From Aurantibacillus circumpalustris (GTDB taxonomy: Bacteria > Bacteroidota > Bacteroidia > B-17B0 > Aurantibacillaceae), in assembly GCF_029625215.1 (NCBI RefSeq), contig NZ_CP121197.1, positions 1,736,001-1,800,000 of the forward strand: 64,000 nucleotides of DNA, in the 5' to 3' direction. The position numbers and the translations under genes were made by a program. Positions 33,579 to 42,479 of the stretch are shown piece by piece (position 1 is the first letter of the stretch; every line of letters starts with the position of its first letter). A model generated the notes under the pieces. The model was given only the letters and a program-made list of their open reading frames with translations. It ran no database searches and was not told the DNA's origin.

Positions 33579-36500
33579 ATGAGAAAATTTGTACTAGCAT
33601 TTTTATTTTTTGTTTTTGTAGCGAATTCAGAAGCACAGTTATGCCAAACACTGACAATAAATTCGACTAGCATTATGTGTTTTAACTATGCAACTGGGTC
33701 TGCAACGGTTAGTGTAATAGGCGGGGGGACATCACCCTATACTTACACATGGAGTCCATCTGGCGGTAATAGTGCCACAACAAGCAGTTTGACTACTGGA
33801 ATTTATACTGTTACAGTTGCAGACGCGGGAACATGCGTTGTAACTGCAACGGTAAATGTTCTACAAGCACCTTATTTGCAGGCGCTTATTACTAAAACCA
33901 ATATTGTATGTTATGATGGGGTAAATTTTGGCACAGCGAGTGTTCAGACGATTGGAGGCACTGGTGTAAAGAGTTTTACTTGGAGCCCATTTGGAGGTAA
34001 CAGCTTTATACAAGGTGGTTTAAATACAGGTACCACGTACACTTGTTTTGTTAAAGATGCTAACAATTGTACTGCAAGCGAAACTGTAGCGATTACCGGC
34101 CCCTCATTTTCTCTCACTGCAACCACTTCGCAAACAAATAATTTCTGTGGATTGTCGAACGCTGTTTCCACTGCCACAATTGCTGGAGGTACAGGGCCAT
34201 ACAGTTATACCTGGAGTCCAAGTGGAGGTGTAGGCACAACTACCTCCGTTTTATCAAGTACTACACTGCCTACGGGTATATACACGTTAACTGTAGTGGA
34301 CAACAACACGTGTGTAGCCACAAAAACAATTAACATTCTGCAATCATCGCAGTTTACAATAAATCCAACGGTTACAAATGTTACTTGTAATGGCGCCGCT
34401 AACGGTGCGGCGACAGCGAGCTTAAATGGTGGTACAGCTCCGTTTACCTATACTTGGAGTCCAAGTGGCGGAAACGCAGCCACGGCGAGTGGTTTAGGCT
34501 CGAATACTTATACTATTTCAGCTCGAGATAGTTACAGTTGTGTAGGCTCTAAGACAATTTTCATTAGTCAACCGGCTATTCTGACTTCGACAGCCAGTCA
34601 AATAAACGTTTTATGTAATGGCGGAACAGGAACTGCTGTTGTTAATTTATCAGGAGGCAATTTACCTTATGCCTATGTTTGGACACCTGCTGTTACTGGT
34701 ACTGGTTCTAATGTAAATGTAACGGCAGGAAATTATACAGTTAGTGTGACAGACGCAAGTTTATGTACAACTTCTAAAACATATACGTTTCTATCACCTC
34801 CGCTCTTGGTGGTAACACCATCGCAGACAAATATTTTGTGTGGTGGTATTTCTTCAGGAGTTGCAGCGGTTAGCGCAAGTGGCGGTACTGGATCTTATAG
34901 TTATGCATGGCTTCCTTCGGGAGGAAGCGCTTCAATTGCGACAAATCTTGCAGCTGGAAACTATACGGCTAATGTTTTTGACGCTAACAACTGTTTGAAT
35001 ACGAAAACCTTTACCATAACAGCACCACCTGCTATTACAGGAACAGCAAGTAGTTCCCCTGCTAATTGTAACAATCCTGATGGGAGTGCGGCAGTAGTAG
35101 CTGGAGGCGGAACCGGAGTCTTAACCTATACTTGGATACCTTCTGGAGGCAATGCTGCAACTGCGAATGCAATTAACGCTGGACAATATACTTGCACCGT
35201 AAAGGATGCGAATAATTGTACATTAAATTTACCGATTGTAGTTTCTGTTATTAACCCAACTGTATTACCTAGTGCCAATACAAACAGTATTTGTGCAGGT
35301 TCTAGCGCTACACTCAATGCATCGGGATGTGTTAGTTATTCTTGGGTACCAACGTTCAGCCTTTCTTCTATCACAGGTTCTATTATAACGGCTTCGCCAT
35401 CCGTAACAACGGTGTACACAGTAACTGGTGCGAGTGCTTTTGGATGTTTGACTACAAATACACTTGTTCTTAATGTTACGCCTTATCCAACGCTTTCTTT
35501 ATCTCTTAACGCATCTAATCTTTGTTCGGGGGCAGTTGCTAATCTTGTTGCGCAAGGAGCAGCTAATTATATTTGGAATCCTGTTACTGGTCTGAATAGT
35601 GCGCTTATAGCAAACCCAACTACTACACTCACTGGTCCGATCATATATACAGTGACAGGTATTTCAGGACTTGGGTGCACAGGAACTGAAACAATTAGCG
35701 TTTCCCCTTTGGCATTACCAGTTCTTACAGTTTTTGCTCACTCGTCTTCACCAATTTGTTCAAGTGAAACGGTAACTCTTACTGCTTTGGGTGCAGAGAC
35801 TTATTCTTGGAATGTAGGCATAGATACGACTAGTATTATTCAACAATATCTTCCGGCTTCAACGGTGGTGGTTGTTAGTGGAACGGCAACAAATGGCTGC
35901 TCTAGCACTGCAACGTTGCAAGTAGATATTATTTCAATACCCGTTGTATCAATTTCGGGAAGCACGATTGTTTGTAAGGCGGAATCTATAATTCTCACAG
36001 CTAACGGTGCCGCTACATATACCTGGAGTAATGGAACTAGTGGATCTTCGGCACTGGTAACACCTACGGCAAACACTTCGTACACGGTAAGAGGCTTTGA
36101 CCCAAGTGGTTGTAATAGCACTGCCACAACTCAGGTATTTATTTATGTAACCCCAACGGTAATTATTTCTGGAAATAGTGAAGTGTGTAAGGGAGAAAAA
36201 ATTACTCTTACCGCCTCTGGTGGTTCAACTTATACATGGAGTACAGGTGAGAAAACTACAACAGTGACATACACTTTAAATACAGCTGCTGTAATAAGTG
36301 TTAGTTCAAGCATAGGAGGTTGCATACCTGGCGTAGGCTCACTTTCTGTAAAGGTTAATTCTTTCCCTACTTTAGTTTTGCCAGTAACTTCCGGACAAAT
36401 ATATGCAGGACAAAGTTTTCAAATTGAAGCCAGTAGCAGTGCCACAAAATATTCATGGATGCCAAGTGAAAGTCTTGATTGCCCTAAATGCACTAATCCA

Positions 36501-36875
36501 ATAGCTAAACCTAAAGTTAGCACAACCTATACAGTGGAAGCCAGCAACGAAGCTGGATGTAAAAGAACGGCAACGATTTATATTGATGTTGATAATACTT
36601 GTAGAGATCCATTCACACCAACCGCATTTAGTCCTGATAACGATGGTAATAATGATACATGGTGCATCTACAGCAGCTGTATGAAGACAGTAAGTGGCGA
36701 AATATATAATCGCTGGGGTCAGAAAGTCTTCACTATTAATGATGTTAATCAATGTTGGGATGGTAAGGTGAATGGTTCAGAACAAAGCCCGGGGGTTTTT
36801 ATTTTTCAAGCCAAGGTCACATTAGTCAATGAAGAAACAAAAATATTAAAAGGTAACTTTACGTTAATAAAATGA
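33579..36875 (+). CDS. SprB-repeat surface protein with T9SS type B sorting domain
   Basis: 1098 residues. Signal peptide (FVLAFLFFVFVANSEAQ), then six or seven SprB-type repeats to about residue 565 (pattern GGT-x-PYTYTWSPSGG ... L-x-x-G-x-YTV-x-V-x-D-x-x-x-C), then several Ig-like/adhesin repeats to about 1010 (ICAGSSATLNASG ... TTVYTVTG). The end is a CHU_C/T9SS type B sorting domain (PTAFSPDNDGNNDTW, IYNRWGQKVF, WDGKVNG, ILKGNFTLIK). SprB is the mobile gliding adhesin of Flavobacterium; this smaller relative should be exported by the type IX system and held on the surface. The stop overlaps the next gene by 4 bp. Confidence 0.9.
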   Translation: MRKFVLAFLFFVFVANSEAQLCQTLTINSTSIMCFNYATGSATVSVIGGGTSPYTYTWSPSGGNSATTSSLTTGIYTVTVADAGTCVVTATVNVLQAPYLQALITKTNIVCYDGVNFGTASVQTIGGTGVKSFTWSPFGGNSFIQGGLNTGTTYTCFVKDANNCTASETVAITGPSFSLTATTSQTNNFCGLSNAVSTATIAGGTGPYSYTWSPSGGVGTTTSVLSSTTLPTGIYTLTVVDNNTCVATKTINILQSSQFTINPTVTNVTCNGAANGAATASLNGGTAPFTYTWSPSGGNAATASGLGSNTYTISARDSYSCVGSKTIFISQPAILTSTASQINVLCNGGTGTAVVNLSGGNLPYAYVWTPAVTGTGSNVNVTAGNYTVSVTDASLCTTSKTYTFLSPPLLVVTPSQTNILCGGISSGVAAVSASGGTGSYSYAWLPSGGSASIATNLAAGNYTANVFDANNCLNTKTFTITAPPAITGTASSSPANCNNPDGSAAVVAGGGTGVLTYTWIPSGGNAATANAINAGQYTCTVKDANNCTLNLPIVVSVINPTVLPSANTNSICAGSSATLNASGCVSYSWVPTFSLSSITGSIITASPSVTTVYTVTGASAFGCLTTNTLVLNVTPYPTLSLSLNASNLCSGAVANLVAQGAANYIWNPVTGLNSALIANPTTTLTGPIIYTVTGISGLGCTGTETISVSPLALPVLTVFAHSSSPICSSETVTLTALGAETYSWNVGIDTTSIIQQYLPASTVVVVSGTATNGCSSTATLQVDIISIPVVSISGSTIVCKAESIILTANGAATYTWSNGTSGSSALVTPTANTSYTVRGFDPSGCNSTATTQVFIYVTPTVIISGNSEVCKGEKITLTASGGSTYTWSTGEKTTTVTYTLNTAAVISVSSSIGGCIPGVGSLSVKVNSFPTLVLPVTSGQIYAGQSFQIEASSSATKYSWMPSESLDCPKCTNPIAKPKVSTTYTVEASNEAGCKRTATIYIDVDNTCRDPFTPTAFSPDNDGNNDTWCIYSSCMKTVSGEIYNRWGQKVFTINDVNQCWDGKVNGSEQSPGVFIFQAKVTLVNEETKILKGNFTLIK

Positions 36876-37915
36876 GAAAACAATTATTTATATATCTGAG
36901 TGCAGCACTTTTTGTTACAAATGCTTTTGGTCAAGACGCGCACTTTACCCAATATTTTTTGGCACCACAGCTTATCAACCCATCGTCTTTTGGCGTGATA
37001 AATTCTTTCGAAGCTGGAATTCAATATAAAGGACAATGGAATTCATTTACAAAAGGGTATACCACTTATGCAGCCTTCGCTAATAAAAGTTTTAAAAAGG
37101 AAAAAGACATTAACTCATCAAAGGCATATATGTCCGCAGGGCTTAATGTTTTATACGATCAGGCTGGAAGCAGTCAACTCACTCATTTTAAAGTAGAGTT
37201 ACCTGTGAATGTAACCAAAAAATTAAGCGAATTCAGTTTTTTAACGGCAGGGTTGTATCTTGGTTTTGGGCAGTTAGCTATAAAAAAGGATGACTTTACA
37301 TGGGGCAATCAATTCGATGGTTATCAGTATAATCCTACGTTTAATAGCAACGAACTAAATCGTTTACAAACCAAAAATTATTTAGATGCTGGTTTGGGTT
37401 TGAATTTTGTGACTCTGAGAAAAGTAAAAGATTTAACCGATATAAGTACGCCAAAAAATATTGTCGGATTTTCAATTAACCATCTTAATAAACCAAATTA
37501 CAGTTTGTATAATACGCAGGCACTGGGTATTCGTATTAATTTTCATGAGCAGTATTACATAGATATCAAAAACACATTTTATAGCCTGGTACCATCAATA
37601 ATGGTTCAATATCAATCAAAAGCCTACGAAGTAATTTTTGGAACGTATTTGAGAAGATCATTTAGAGAAAACGCTGAAGGTAAGGGAACAAAACACCTGA
37701 GTTTTGGCGCCTTTTACCGATTGAACGATATGTGTGCATTAAGTTGTCTTTTTGAATTGAATAAATATACCATCGGCTTGAATTATGATTTTAATGTTTC
37801 AAAACTTTTAAAATCTTCAAAAAGTTTTGGTGGACTCGAAATTACTTTGAAAATGAACAGTCCATTTAAGTACTCAAATAATGAAACAAAAGCCTTTAAC
37901 GGAAAAGTATTATAA
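36872..37915 (+). CDS. PorP/SprF-family type IX secretion membrane protein
   Basis: 347 residues with signal peptide (QLFIYLSAALFVTNAFGQ). The mature start DAHFTQYFLAPQLINPSSFG is the family hallmark ('QDPQFSQYM--P-YLNPA'-like), and the rest is an outer-membrane barrel with aromatic-ended strands (SFGAFYRLNDMCALSCLFEL). In Flavobacterium, SprF is needed for surface delivery of SprB; type B cargo genes are usually paired with such a protein. The 4-bp overlap with the SprB-repeat gene makes the pair a cargo-plus-dedicated-partner operon. Confidence 0.9.
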   Translation: MRKQLFIYLSAALFVTNAFGQDAHFTQYFLAPQLINPSSFGVINSFEAGIQYKGQWNSFTKGYTTYAAFANKSFKKEKDINSSKAYMSAGLNVLYDQAGSSQLTHFKVELPVNVTKKLSEFSFLTAGLYLGFGQLAIKKDDFTWGNQFDGYQYNPTFNSNELNRLQTKNYLDAGLGLNFVTLRKVKDLTDISTPKNIVGFSINHLNKPNYSLYNTQALGIRINFHEQYYIDIKNTFYSLVPSIMVQYQSKAYEVIFGTYLRRSFRENAEGKGTKHLSFGAFYRLNDMCALSCLFELNKYTIGLNYDFNVSKLLKSSKSFGGLEITLKMNSPFKYSNNETKAFNGKVL

Positions 37916-37936
37916 ATAGGATTAATTAAGAAAGGT

Positions 37937-37970
37937 AAAAAACCTTTCCAATTATTGGAAAGGTTTTTTT
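37937..37970. terminator. Bidirectional intrinsic terminator
   Basis: AACCTTTCCAA pairs with TTGGAAAGGTT across a 3-nt loop (37952-37954), flanked by A-tracts on the left and a T-tract on the right, so it works on both strands. It separates the PorP-like gene from the convergent DtxR gene. Confidence 0.9.
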
Positions 37971-37975
37971 GTGAC

Positions 37976-38632
37976 CTAAAGTGTTTGCACAATAATACAT
38001 TCGGCAGCTTTAGGACTTATATTAACTTCCATTTTTTGACAAACAAGTACAATTGAATTATCAAACTCCTCAATAATTCTTATACTAATAGTGGCACCAA
38101 TTATTAATTTGTGTTTTTCTAAGTATTTTAAAAAGGCACTCGAATGATCTGTAACGCCCATTACTTTGTAATTTGATTTTATTTTGGCTTCTGAAAGTTT
38201 TATAAAATTACTTTTTTGAATTTTTCCTTTAGCATCAGGAATAGGATCACCATGTGGATCATAAATAGGGTTTCCTAAAATGGCAGAAAGTTTATTAATG
38301 AGTTTGTCATTTTTAATATGTTCTAGCTCCTCTGCTATTTCGTGCACTTCATCCCAACCAAAACCTAATTCTTTGGCAAGATACGTTTCCCAAATTCGAT
38401 GCCTTCTTACAATACTCAAAGCCAATTTTGCACCGTTAGTGGTTAAACGCGTGCCGTAAGATTTTTCGTAGATCACATATTTTAACTCGTGTAATTTCCT
38501 TAAGCCTTCAGTTACCGTGGCGGGTTTAAGTCCCAATTTTTCAGACAATTTTTGATTACTCACAACAGCTGTGTTATTAGAAGAAGAGTTGTATATGGTT
38601 TTAAGATAGTTCTCTATAGTTTCAGGTCTCAT
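37976..38632 (-). CDS. DtxR/MntR-family metal-dependent regulator
   Basis: 218 residues. Winged helix at 1-70 (VVSNQKLSEKLGLKPATVTEGL), dimerisation/metal domain with HRIWETYLAKELGF and VHEIAEELEHI, and a C-terminal FeoA/SH3-like domain (about 145-218). In the metal helix, the position of DtxR Cys102 is Glu, with Glu and His following at the 105/106 positions; this is the MntR arrangement and favours Mn2+ over Fe2+ by family knowledge. An 18-bp palindrome covers its own promoter. It is divergent from the di-heme/Rieske/porin operon. Confidence 0.9.
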   Translation of the reverse strand: MRPETIENYLKTIYNSSSNNTAVVSNQKLSEKLGLKPATVTEGLRKLHELKYVIYEKSYGTRLTTNGAKLALSIVRRHRIWETYLAKELGFGWDEVHEIAEELEHIKNDKLINKLSAILGNPIYDPHGDPIPDAKGKIQKSNFIKLSEAKIKSNYKVMGVTDHSSAFLKYLEKHKLIIGATISIRIIEEFDNSIVLVCQKMEVNISPKAAECIIVQTL

Positions 38633-38640
38633 AAAATTTA

Positions 38641-38660
38641 TTTTAGGTATACCAAAAATA
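38641..38660. promoter_or_regulatory. DtxR/MntR-like operator over the regulator's promoter
   Basis: TTTTAGGTATACCAAAAA at 38641-38658 is a palindrome with only one unpaired position and a perfect GGTATACC core, close to DtxR-family boxes. On the minus strand TATTTTTG (38660-38653) matches the -7 element for the dtxR-like gene and overlaps the operator. For the divergent operon a weaker -7 (CAACTTTG, 38687-38694) lies about 35 bp away, so control of both directions is plausible. Confidence 0.6.
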
Positions 38661-38710
38661 ATAATTATAAATAACTAAACTATCATCAACTTTGTAAAAA
38701 TAATTAAACG

Positions 38711-39901
38711 ATGAAAAAAATAATTTTTGCTCTTCTGCTTTTTGGAACAATCATAGCAGGCTGCAAAAAAATTATGCCTTCTTCACCAAAAGAAGATGAA
38801 TTATTAGATGGACCAGTAGAGGGCTTAACAACTGAGGAAACGCATCAGTTTTTACTGGGTGACGGAGCATTTAATAATGAAATTTTTACAACACAAAACG
38901 GACTAGGACCAATTTTTGTTGCAAATTCTTGCGGAAGCTGCCACGCTGGCGACGGAAAGGGCCATCCTTTTACAACACTTACACGATTTGGTCAAACAGA
39001 CAGTACCGGAAATAAATATTTGAGTTTGGGCGGACCGCAATTACAAAACCGCGCCTTGCCTGGTTATACACCTGAAACTTTACCTAGTGACGCAAGTTTT
39101 TCGAAAGTATTACCTCCCGCAAATACTGGTTTAGGATTTTTAGATGCAGTAAGTGATGCGGATCTACTTGCAATGTCAGATCCTAATGACTTAGATGGCG
39201 ATGGAATTTCTGGTATACCAAATTGGGTGTCTGTACCAAACTATTGCCAACTTCGTCCAAATGCTATTTCCCAAAACGGAAAATACATAGCGCGTTTCGG
39301 AAAAAAAGGAGCCGCTTACGATTTACTGCAGCAAACGGCAAATGCTTATAATCAGGATATGGGAATTACATCTTCTTTTGAACCTTACGATACCTATTCA
39401 AAGTTAGAAGTAGATCCAGAAGTAAATAACAATAAAGTACATACTATTGTTTTTTATTTAAAGACGTTAAAGGCACCAATACAGCGGAATCAAAATAATG
39501 CTAAGGTACAAGCGGGTAAGCAACTATTTAGTTCTTTGGGTTGTGAAAAATGTCACCGATCCGAATTAAAAACGCAGTCATCAACTATTGCAGCTTTATC
39601 CAATAAAACATTTTTTCCTTACACAGATTTGTTGTTGCATGATATGGGAAAAAATTTGGATGACAATTACACAGAAGGTTCTGCAAAAACACACGAATGG
39701 AAAACTCCAGCACTTTGGGGATTGGGTTTGTCGAAAATTACGCAAGGTGGAAGTTATTTTCTAATGCACGATGGAAGGGCACATTCTATTGAAGAAGCGA
39801 TTCAATGGCACGGTGGTGAAGCGCAACAAAGCAACACTAATTTTCAGAACTTAAGTACTGCCGATCAACAAAAACTAATTCATTTTTTAGAAAGCCTTTA
39901 A
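38711..39901 (+). CDS. Di-heme c-type cytochrome lipoprotein (DHOR/DUF1111 family)
   Basis: 396 residues. Lipoprotein signal KKIIFALLLFGTIIAGC. Two haem c sites are present: CGSCH (about residue 75) in a domain with a GDGKGHPF loop, and CEKCH (about residue 274) in the second domain, followed by HDMGKNLDDNYTEGSA and HDGRAHSIEEAIQWHGGEA, which are conserved in the 'di-heme oxidoreductase' family (PF06537). The family is related in architecture to di-heme peroxidases/MauG but its reaction is unknown. It is followed after the stop codon immediately by the Rieske gene and then a porin, so electrons may pass between cytochrome and Rieske centre at the periplasmic or outer membrane. Confidence 0.88.
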   Translation: MKKIIFALLLFGTIIAGCKKIMPSSPKEDELLDGPVEGLTTEETHQFLLGDGAFNNEIFTTQNGLGPIFVANSCGSCHAGDGKGHPFTTLTRFGQTDSTGNKYLSLGGPQLQNRALPGYTPETLPSDASFSKVLPPANTGLGFLDAVSDADLLAMSDPNDLDGDGISGIPNWVSVPNYCQLRPNAISQNGKYIARFGKKGAAYDLLQQTANAYNQDMGITSSFEPYDTYSKLEVDPEVNNNKVHTIVFYLKTLKAPIQRNQNNAKVQAGKQLFSSLGCEKCHRSELKTQSSTIAALSNKTFFPYTDLLLHDMGKNLDDNYTEGSAKTHEWKTPALWGLGLSKITQGGSYFLMHDGRAHSIEEAIQWHGGEAQQSNTNFQNLSTADQQKLIHFLESL

Positions 39902-40342
39902 ATGGATAGACGTAAATTTATTAAATCAAGCTGTTTAACTTGTGCAGGAGTTATGGGTGCAACGTGGCTACTTGAAAGTTGTACTAGTCATAAATACATT
40001 ACAAATGTTTCGGTAAACGAAAACAAACTGAGTGTTAAAAAATCGGAATTTAAGGTTCTTAAAAAGGAAAAAATCATTGAACAAAAGTTTGTTTTAATTA
40101 AAATCAATGCGATTCCTTTTCCTATTGCTCTTTATAAAATAAACGAGAATGAGTACAAAGCACTATACCTGCAATGCACACATCAGGGCTGTGAACTTGC
40201 GGCGCACGATACCTTAATGGTTTGTCCTTGTCACGGTGCTGAGTTTAATCCTAAAGGTGAAGTAACCAATGGTCCGGCTGAAACGAATTTAAAAACCTTT
40301 GTAACATCTTCCGACGATGAAACAATTTACATTCAACTCTAA
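39902..40342 (+). CDS. Rieske [2Fe-2S] protein
   Basis: 146 residues. Both ligand pairs are present: CTHQGC and CPCHGAEF. The N-terminus MDRRKFIKSSCLTCAG has a twin-arginine-like pair, and a later Cys (LLESC, about residue 27) could be a lipobox, so export in folded form and anchoring is likely. The start codon follows the cytochrome stop with no gap. It is not next to cytochrome b genes, so it is not a bc1 subunit; it looks like a partner of the di-heme protein. Confidence 0.9.
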   Translation: MDRRKFIKSSCLTCAGVMGATWLLESCTSHKYITNVSVNENKLSVKKSEFKVLKKEKIIEQKFVLIKINAIPFPIALYKINENEYKALYLQCTHQGCELAAHDTLMVCPCHGAEFNPKGEVTNGPAETNLKTFVTSSDDETIYIQL

Positions 40343-40346
40343 GTAA

Positions 40347-41573
40347 ATGAAACACTTAATTATATTTATTTTTTTATGTCTGGTAACGAACCAAGTTATG
40401 GCTCAGGCAGATACAAACAAAGTAAAAAGAGTGCCAACAGACACTTCAAAAATGTTACTCAATTTAGATGCGGTATACAACCGTCCGTTTTTGCAATACG
40501 GTAAAGTACCTATTGCGATTGGAGGTTACGCTGAAGCGAATACACATTACGCAGTAACAGACGGCGTAACGGATGGCTTGTCATTTCAAATGCGCAGAAT
40601 GACTTTGTTTTTATCTTCTACCATTCATCGTAAAGTAAAATTTTTAACAGAGATTGAATTTGAAGACGGAACGAAAGAAATTAATTTGGAATTTGCAGCC
40701 ATAGATTTTCAATTTCATCACTTACTTAATTTTAGGGGAGGAATTATTATGAATCCCATTGGTGCATTTAATCAAAATCATGACGGACCACGATGGGAGT
40801 TTGTGGATAGACCGATCTCCGCTACACAATTACTACCCGCAACCTTTAGTAATGTTGGTTTTGGTTTTTTTGGAAAAGTTTACAAGCCAAATGTAGTGTG
40901 GGCTTATGAGTTGTATTTAACCAATGGCTTGAATGATAATATTATTTCCAACACACAAAACAAAACGTTTCTTCCAGCCACTAAATTAAATCAAGATAGA
41001 TTTGAAGAAAGTTTTAATGGCGAGCCTTTAACAAGTGCAAAGACTTCTTTTAGATATAGAAAACTTGGTGAGATCGGTATATCCTATATGGGAGGTGTTT
41101 ACAATAAATTTCAATCAGACGGTTTGGTCTTGGACAAAAAAAGAAGAGCCGATGTTTTTGCGGTTGATTTTAATACCAGTCTGCCAAAATTAAATACAGT
41201 AATTACGGCGGAGTTTGCCTGGACGTTTATTGATGTTCCAAATACCTATTCGCAGCAATTTGGAAAAAAACAGCATGGAGGGTTTATAGACATTGTGCAG
41301 CCACTTATAAAAAAGAAACTGTTCGGATTCGAAAAAGCAAGCCTGAACGCGGCAATCCGAGTAGAGTATGTAGATTGGAACGTAGGAAAATTTAAAGAAA
41401 CAGGAGGAAACATTTCAGACGAAATTTTTGCGATTGTCCCTGCGATTAGTTTTAGAACTTCACCACAAACGGTGCTTCGTTTAAATTACAGGTACGAATG
41501 GAGAAAAGATTTATTAGGAAATCCTTTTGCACGAACCGCCGCTATACAGTTTGGGGTTAGTAGTTATTTTTAA
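40347..41573 (+). CDS. Outer-membrane porin (OprO/P-like barrel)
   Basis: 408 residues with signal peptide (HLIIFIFLCLVTNQVMAQ). A barrel start with FLQYGKVPIAIGGYAEANTH, then FQMRRMTLFLSSTIHRKVKF, alternating strands, and an aromatic C-terminus (FGVSSYF) suited to BAM insertion. It resembles phosphate-selective porin-type barrels; the substrate is not evident. It starts 4 bp after the Rieske gene, so it belongs to the same operon and would let a metal or small anion substrate reach the periplasmic redox proteins. Confidence 0.78.
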   Translation: MKHLIIFIFLCLVTNQVMAQADTNKVKRVPTDTSKMLLNLDAVYNRPFLQYGKVPIAIGGYAEANTHYAVTDGVTDGLSFQMRRMTLFLSSTIHRKVKFLTEIEFEDGTKEINLEFAAIDFQFHHLLNFRGGIIMNPIGAFNQNHDGPRWEFVDRPISATQLLPATFSNVGFGFFGKVYKPNVVWAYELYLTNGLNDNIISNTQNKTFLPATKLNQDRFEESFNGEPLTSAKTSFRYRKLGEIGISYMGGVYNKFQSDGLVLDKKRRADVFAVDFNTSLPKLNTVITAEFAWTFIDVPNTYSQQFGKKQHGGFIDIVQPLIKKKLFGFEKASLNAAIRVEYVDWNVGKFKETGGNISDEIFAIVPAISFRTSPQTVLRLNYRYEWRKDLLGNPFARTAAIQFGVSSYF

Positions 41574-42127
41574 CGACCAATTTTTACGAAGCAGTAATTA
41601 GTGTTTTTCTTGAAATTCGTGTTGATTATTTAGTAATAAAACTAGGGGATAATGAAACAGATGAAAAAATTTCGTTTCCATAAAGTTCAATGAAGAACAA
41701 CGTTTGGCGGCTACAAGTTGTGCCGCCGTCCGTGATTTAAATGTACTGAAGTCCGGCGAGATATTAAAATGCAAAATGACGGGCATGGATTTTGCTTGGT
41801 GTTACCAGTAGTGGCGGGTACAAAGCTTTATTTAGATTATTTGCGCGATTTATGACGAAAATAATTACCTGTCCAATAACCGCACCAATTAAAGCTGTCA
41901 GCAATGTTTTAGTCACGTCGAAGTCGTTGTCGGTAGAAGAATTACTTTGTTACGATAAAATTATTTTCAGTGAATCGTGTTTGTCGAGCAGATGAGTAAT
42001 TACGGAGTCTTTGTTCATGTCTATGGTCGTCTATGTTGGGTTTCTGTCCTTGCGCTTATTGGTTATAACTTCATGTTTATGAAGCTTGAAACACTTGTTA
42101 TTAGAGAGATTTTCAGGGTGTAGAATA
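41574..42127. other. Gene-free interval before tRNA-Phe
   Basis: About 550 bp. Short open frames on both strands (up to 67 codons) have no start context, signal or recognisable domain. The segment near 41700-41770 is somewhat GC-richer, which could be the trace of a decayed gene, but nothing can be identified. Confidence 0.4.
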
Positions 42128-42130
42128 AAA

Positions 42131-42154
42131 AAAGCAGAACAATTGTTCTGCTTT
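42131..42154 (-). terminator. Terminator of tRNA-Phe
   Basis: AAAGCAGAAC (42131-42140) pairs perfectly with GTTCTGCTTT (42145-42154) across AATT. Read on the minus strand it is followed by a T-tract and lies 8 bp after the tRNA. Confidence 0.85.
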
Positions 42155-42162
42155 TCTTTTTG

Positions 42163-42235
42163 TGGTGCCTCCAGGAATCGAACCAGGGACACAAGGATTT
42201 TCAGTCCTTTGCTCTACCGACTGAGCTAAGGCACC
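42163..42235 (-). tRNA. tRNA-Phe (GAA)
   Basis: 73 nt. The acceptor arms GGTGCCT and AGGCACC pair fully, the D arm is GCTC...GAGC, the anticodon arm is AAGGA-CTGAAAA-TCCTT with anticodon GAA, and the T arm is CCTGG-TTCGATT-CCTGG. The discriminator is A and the CCA end is not encoded. It is a single gene, not part of a tRNA cluster. Confidence 0.97.
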
Positions 42236-42479
42236 AGCTCACTCTTTTTTAATTCGAGGTTGCAAAAATACATATTTTCCGTGTTCTACAAAATTTTTAA
42301 TGAAAAAAAACGAAATTAAAATAAGAATCAGCACTTTCAAGGGCTTTTGGGTCTAAAATCCTTTTCATATTCAAAACTTCTTTATGGCAGCCTGAAAAAA
42401 GTAAATCTTCATACCCGGCTATTTCAATTTTGTAAGTGGTAAATATTCTGGGAGAAATTTTATTATTTTCGTTCTAATC

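Noticed and set aside
41792-41995. 67-codon frame upstream of tRNA-Phe
   Set aside because: No signal, membrane or domain pattern, poor composition and no promoter; not enough to call a gene.
42163-42235. Integrated element using tRNA-Phe as attachment site
   Set aside because: No integrase and no second copy of the tRNA 3' end in the window.
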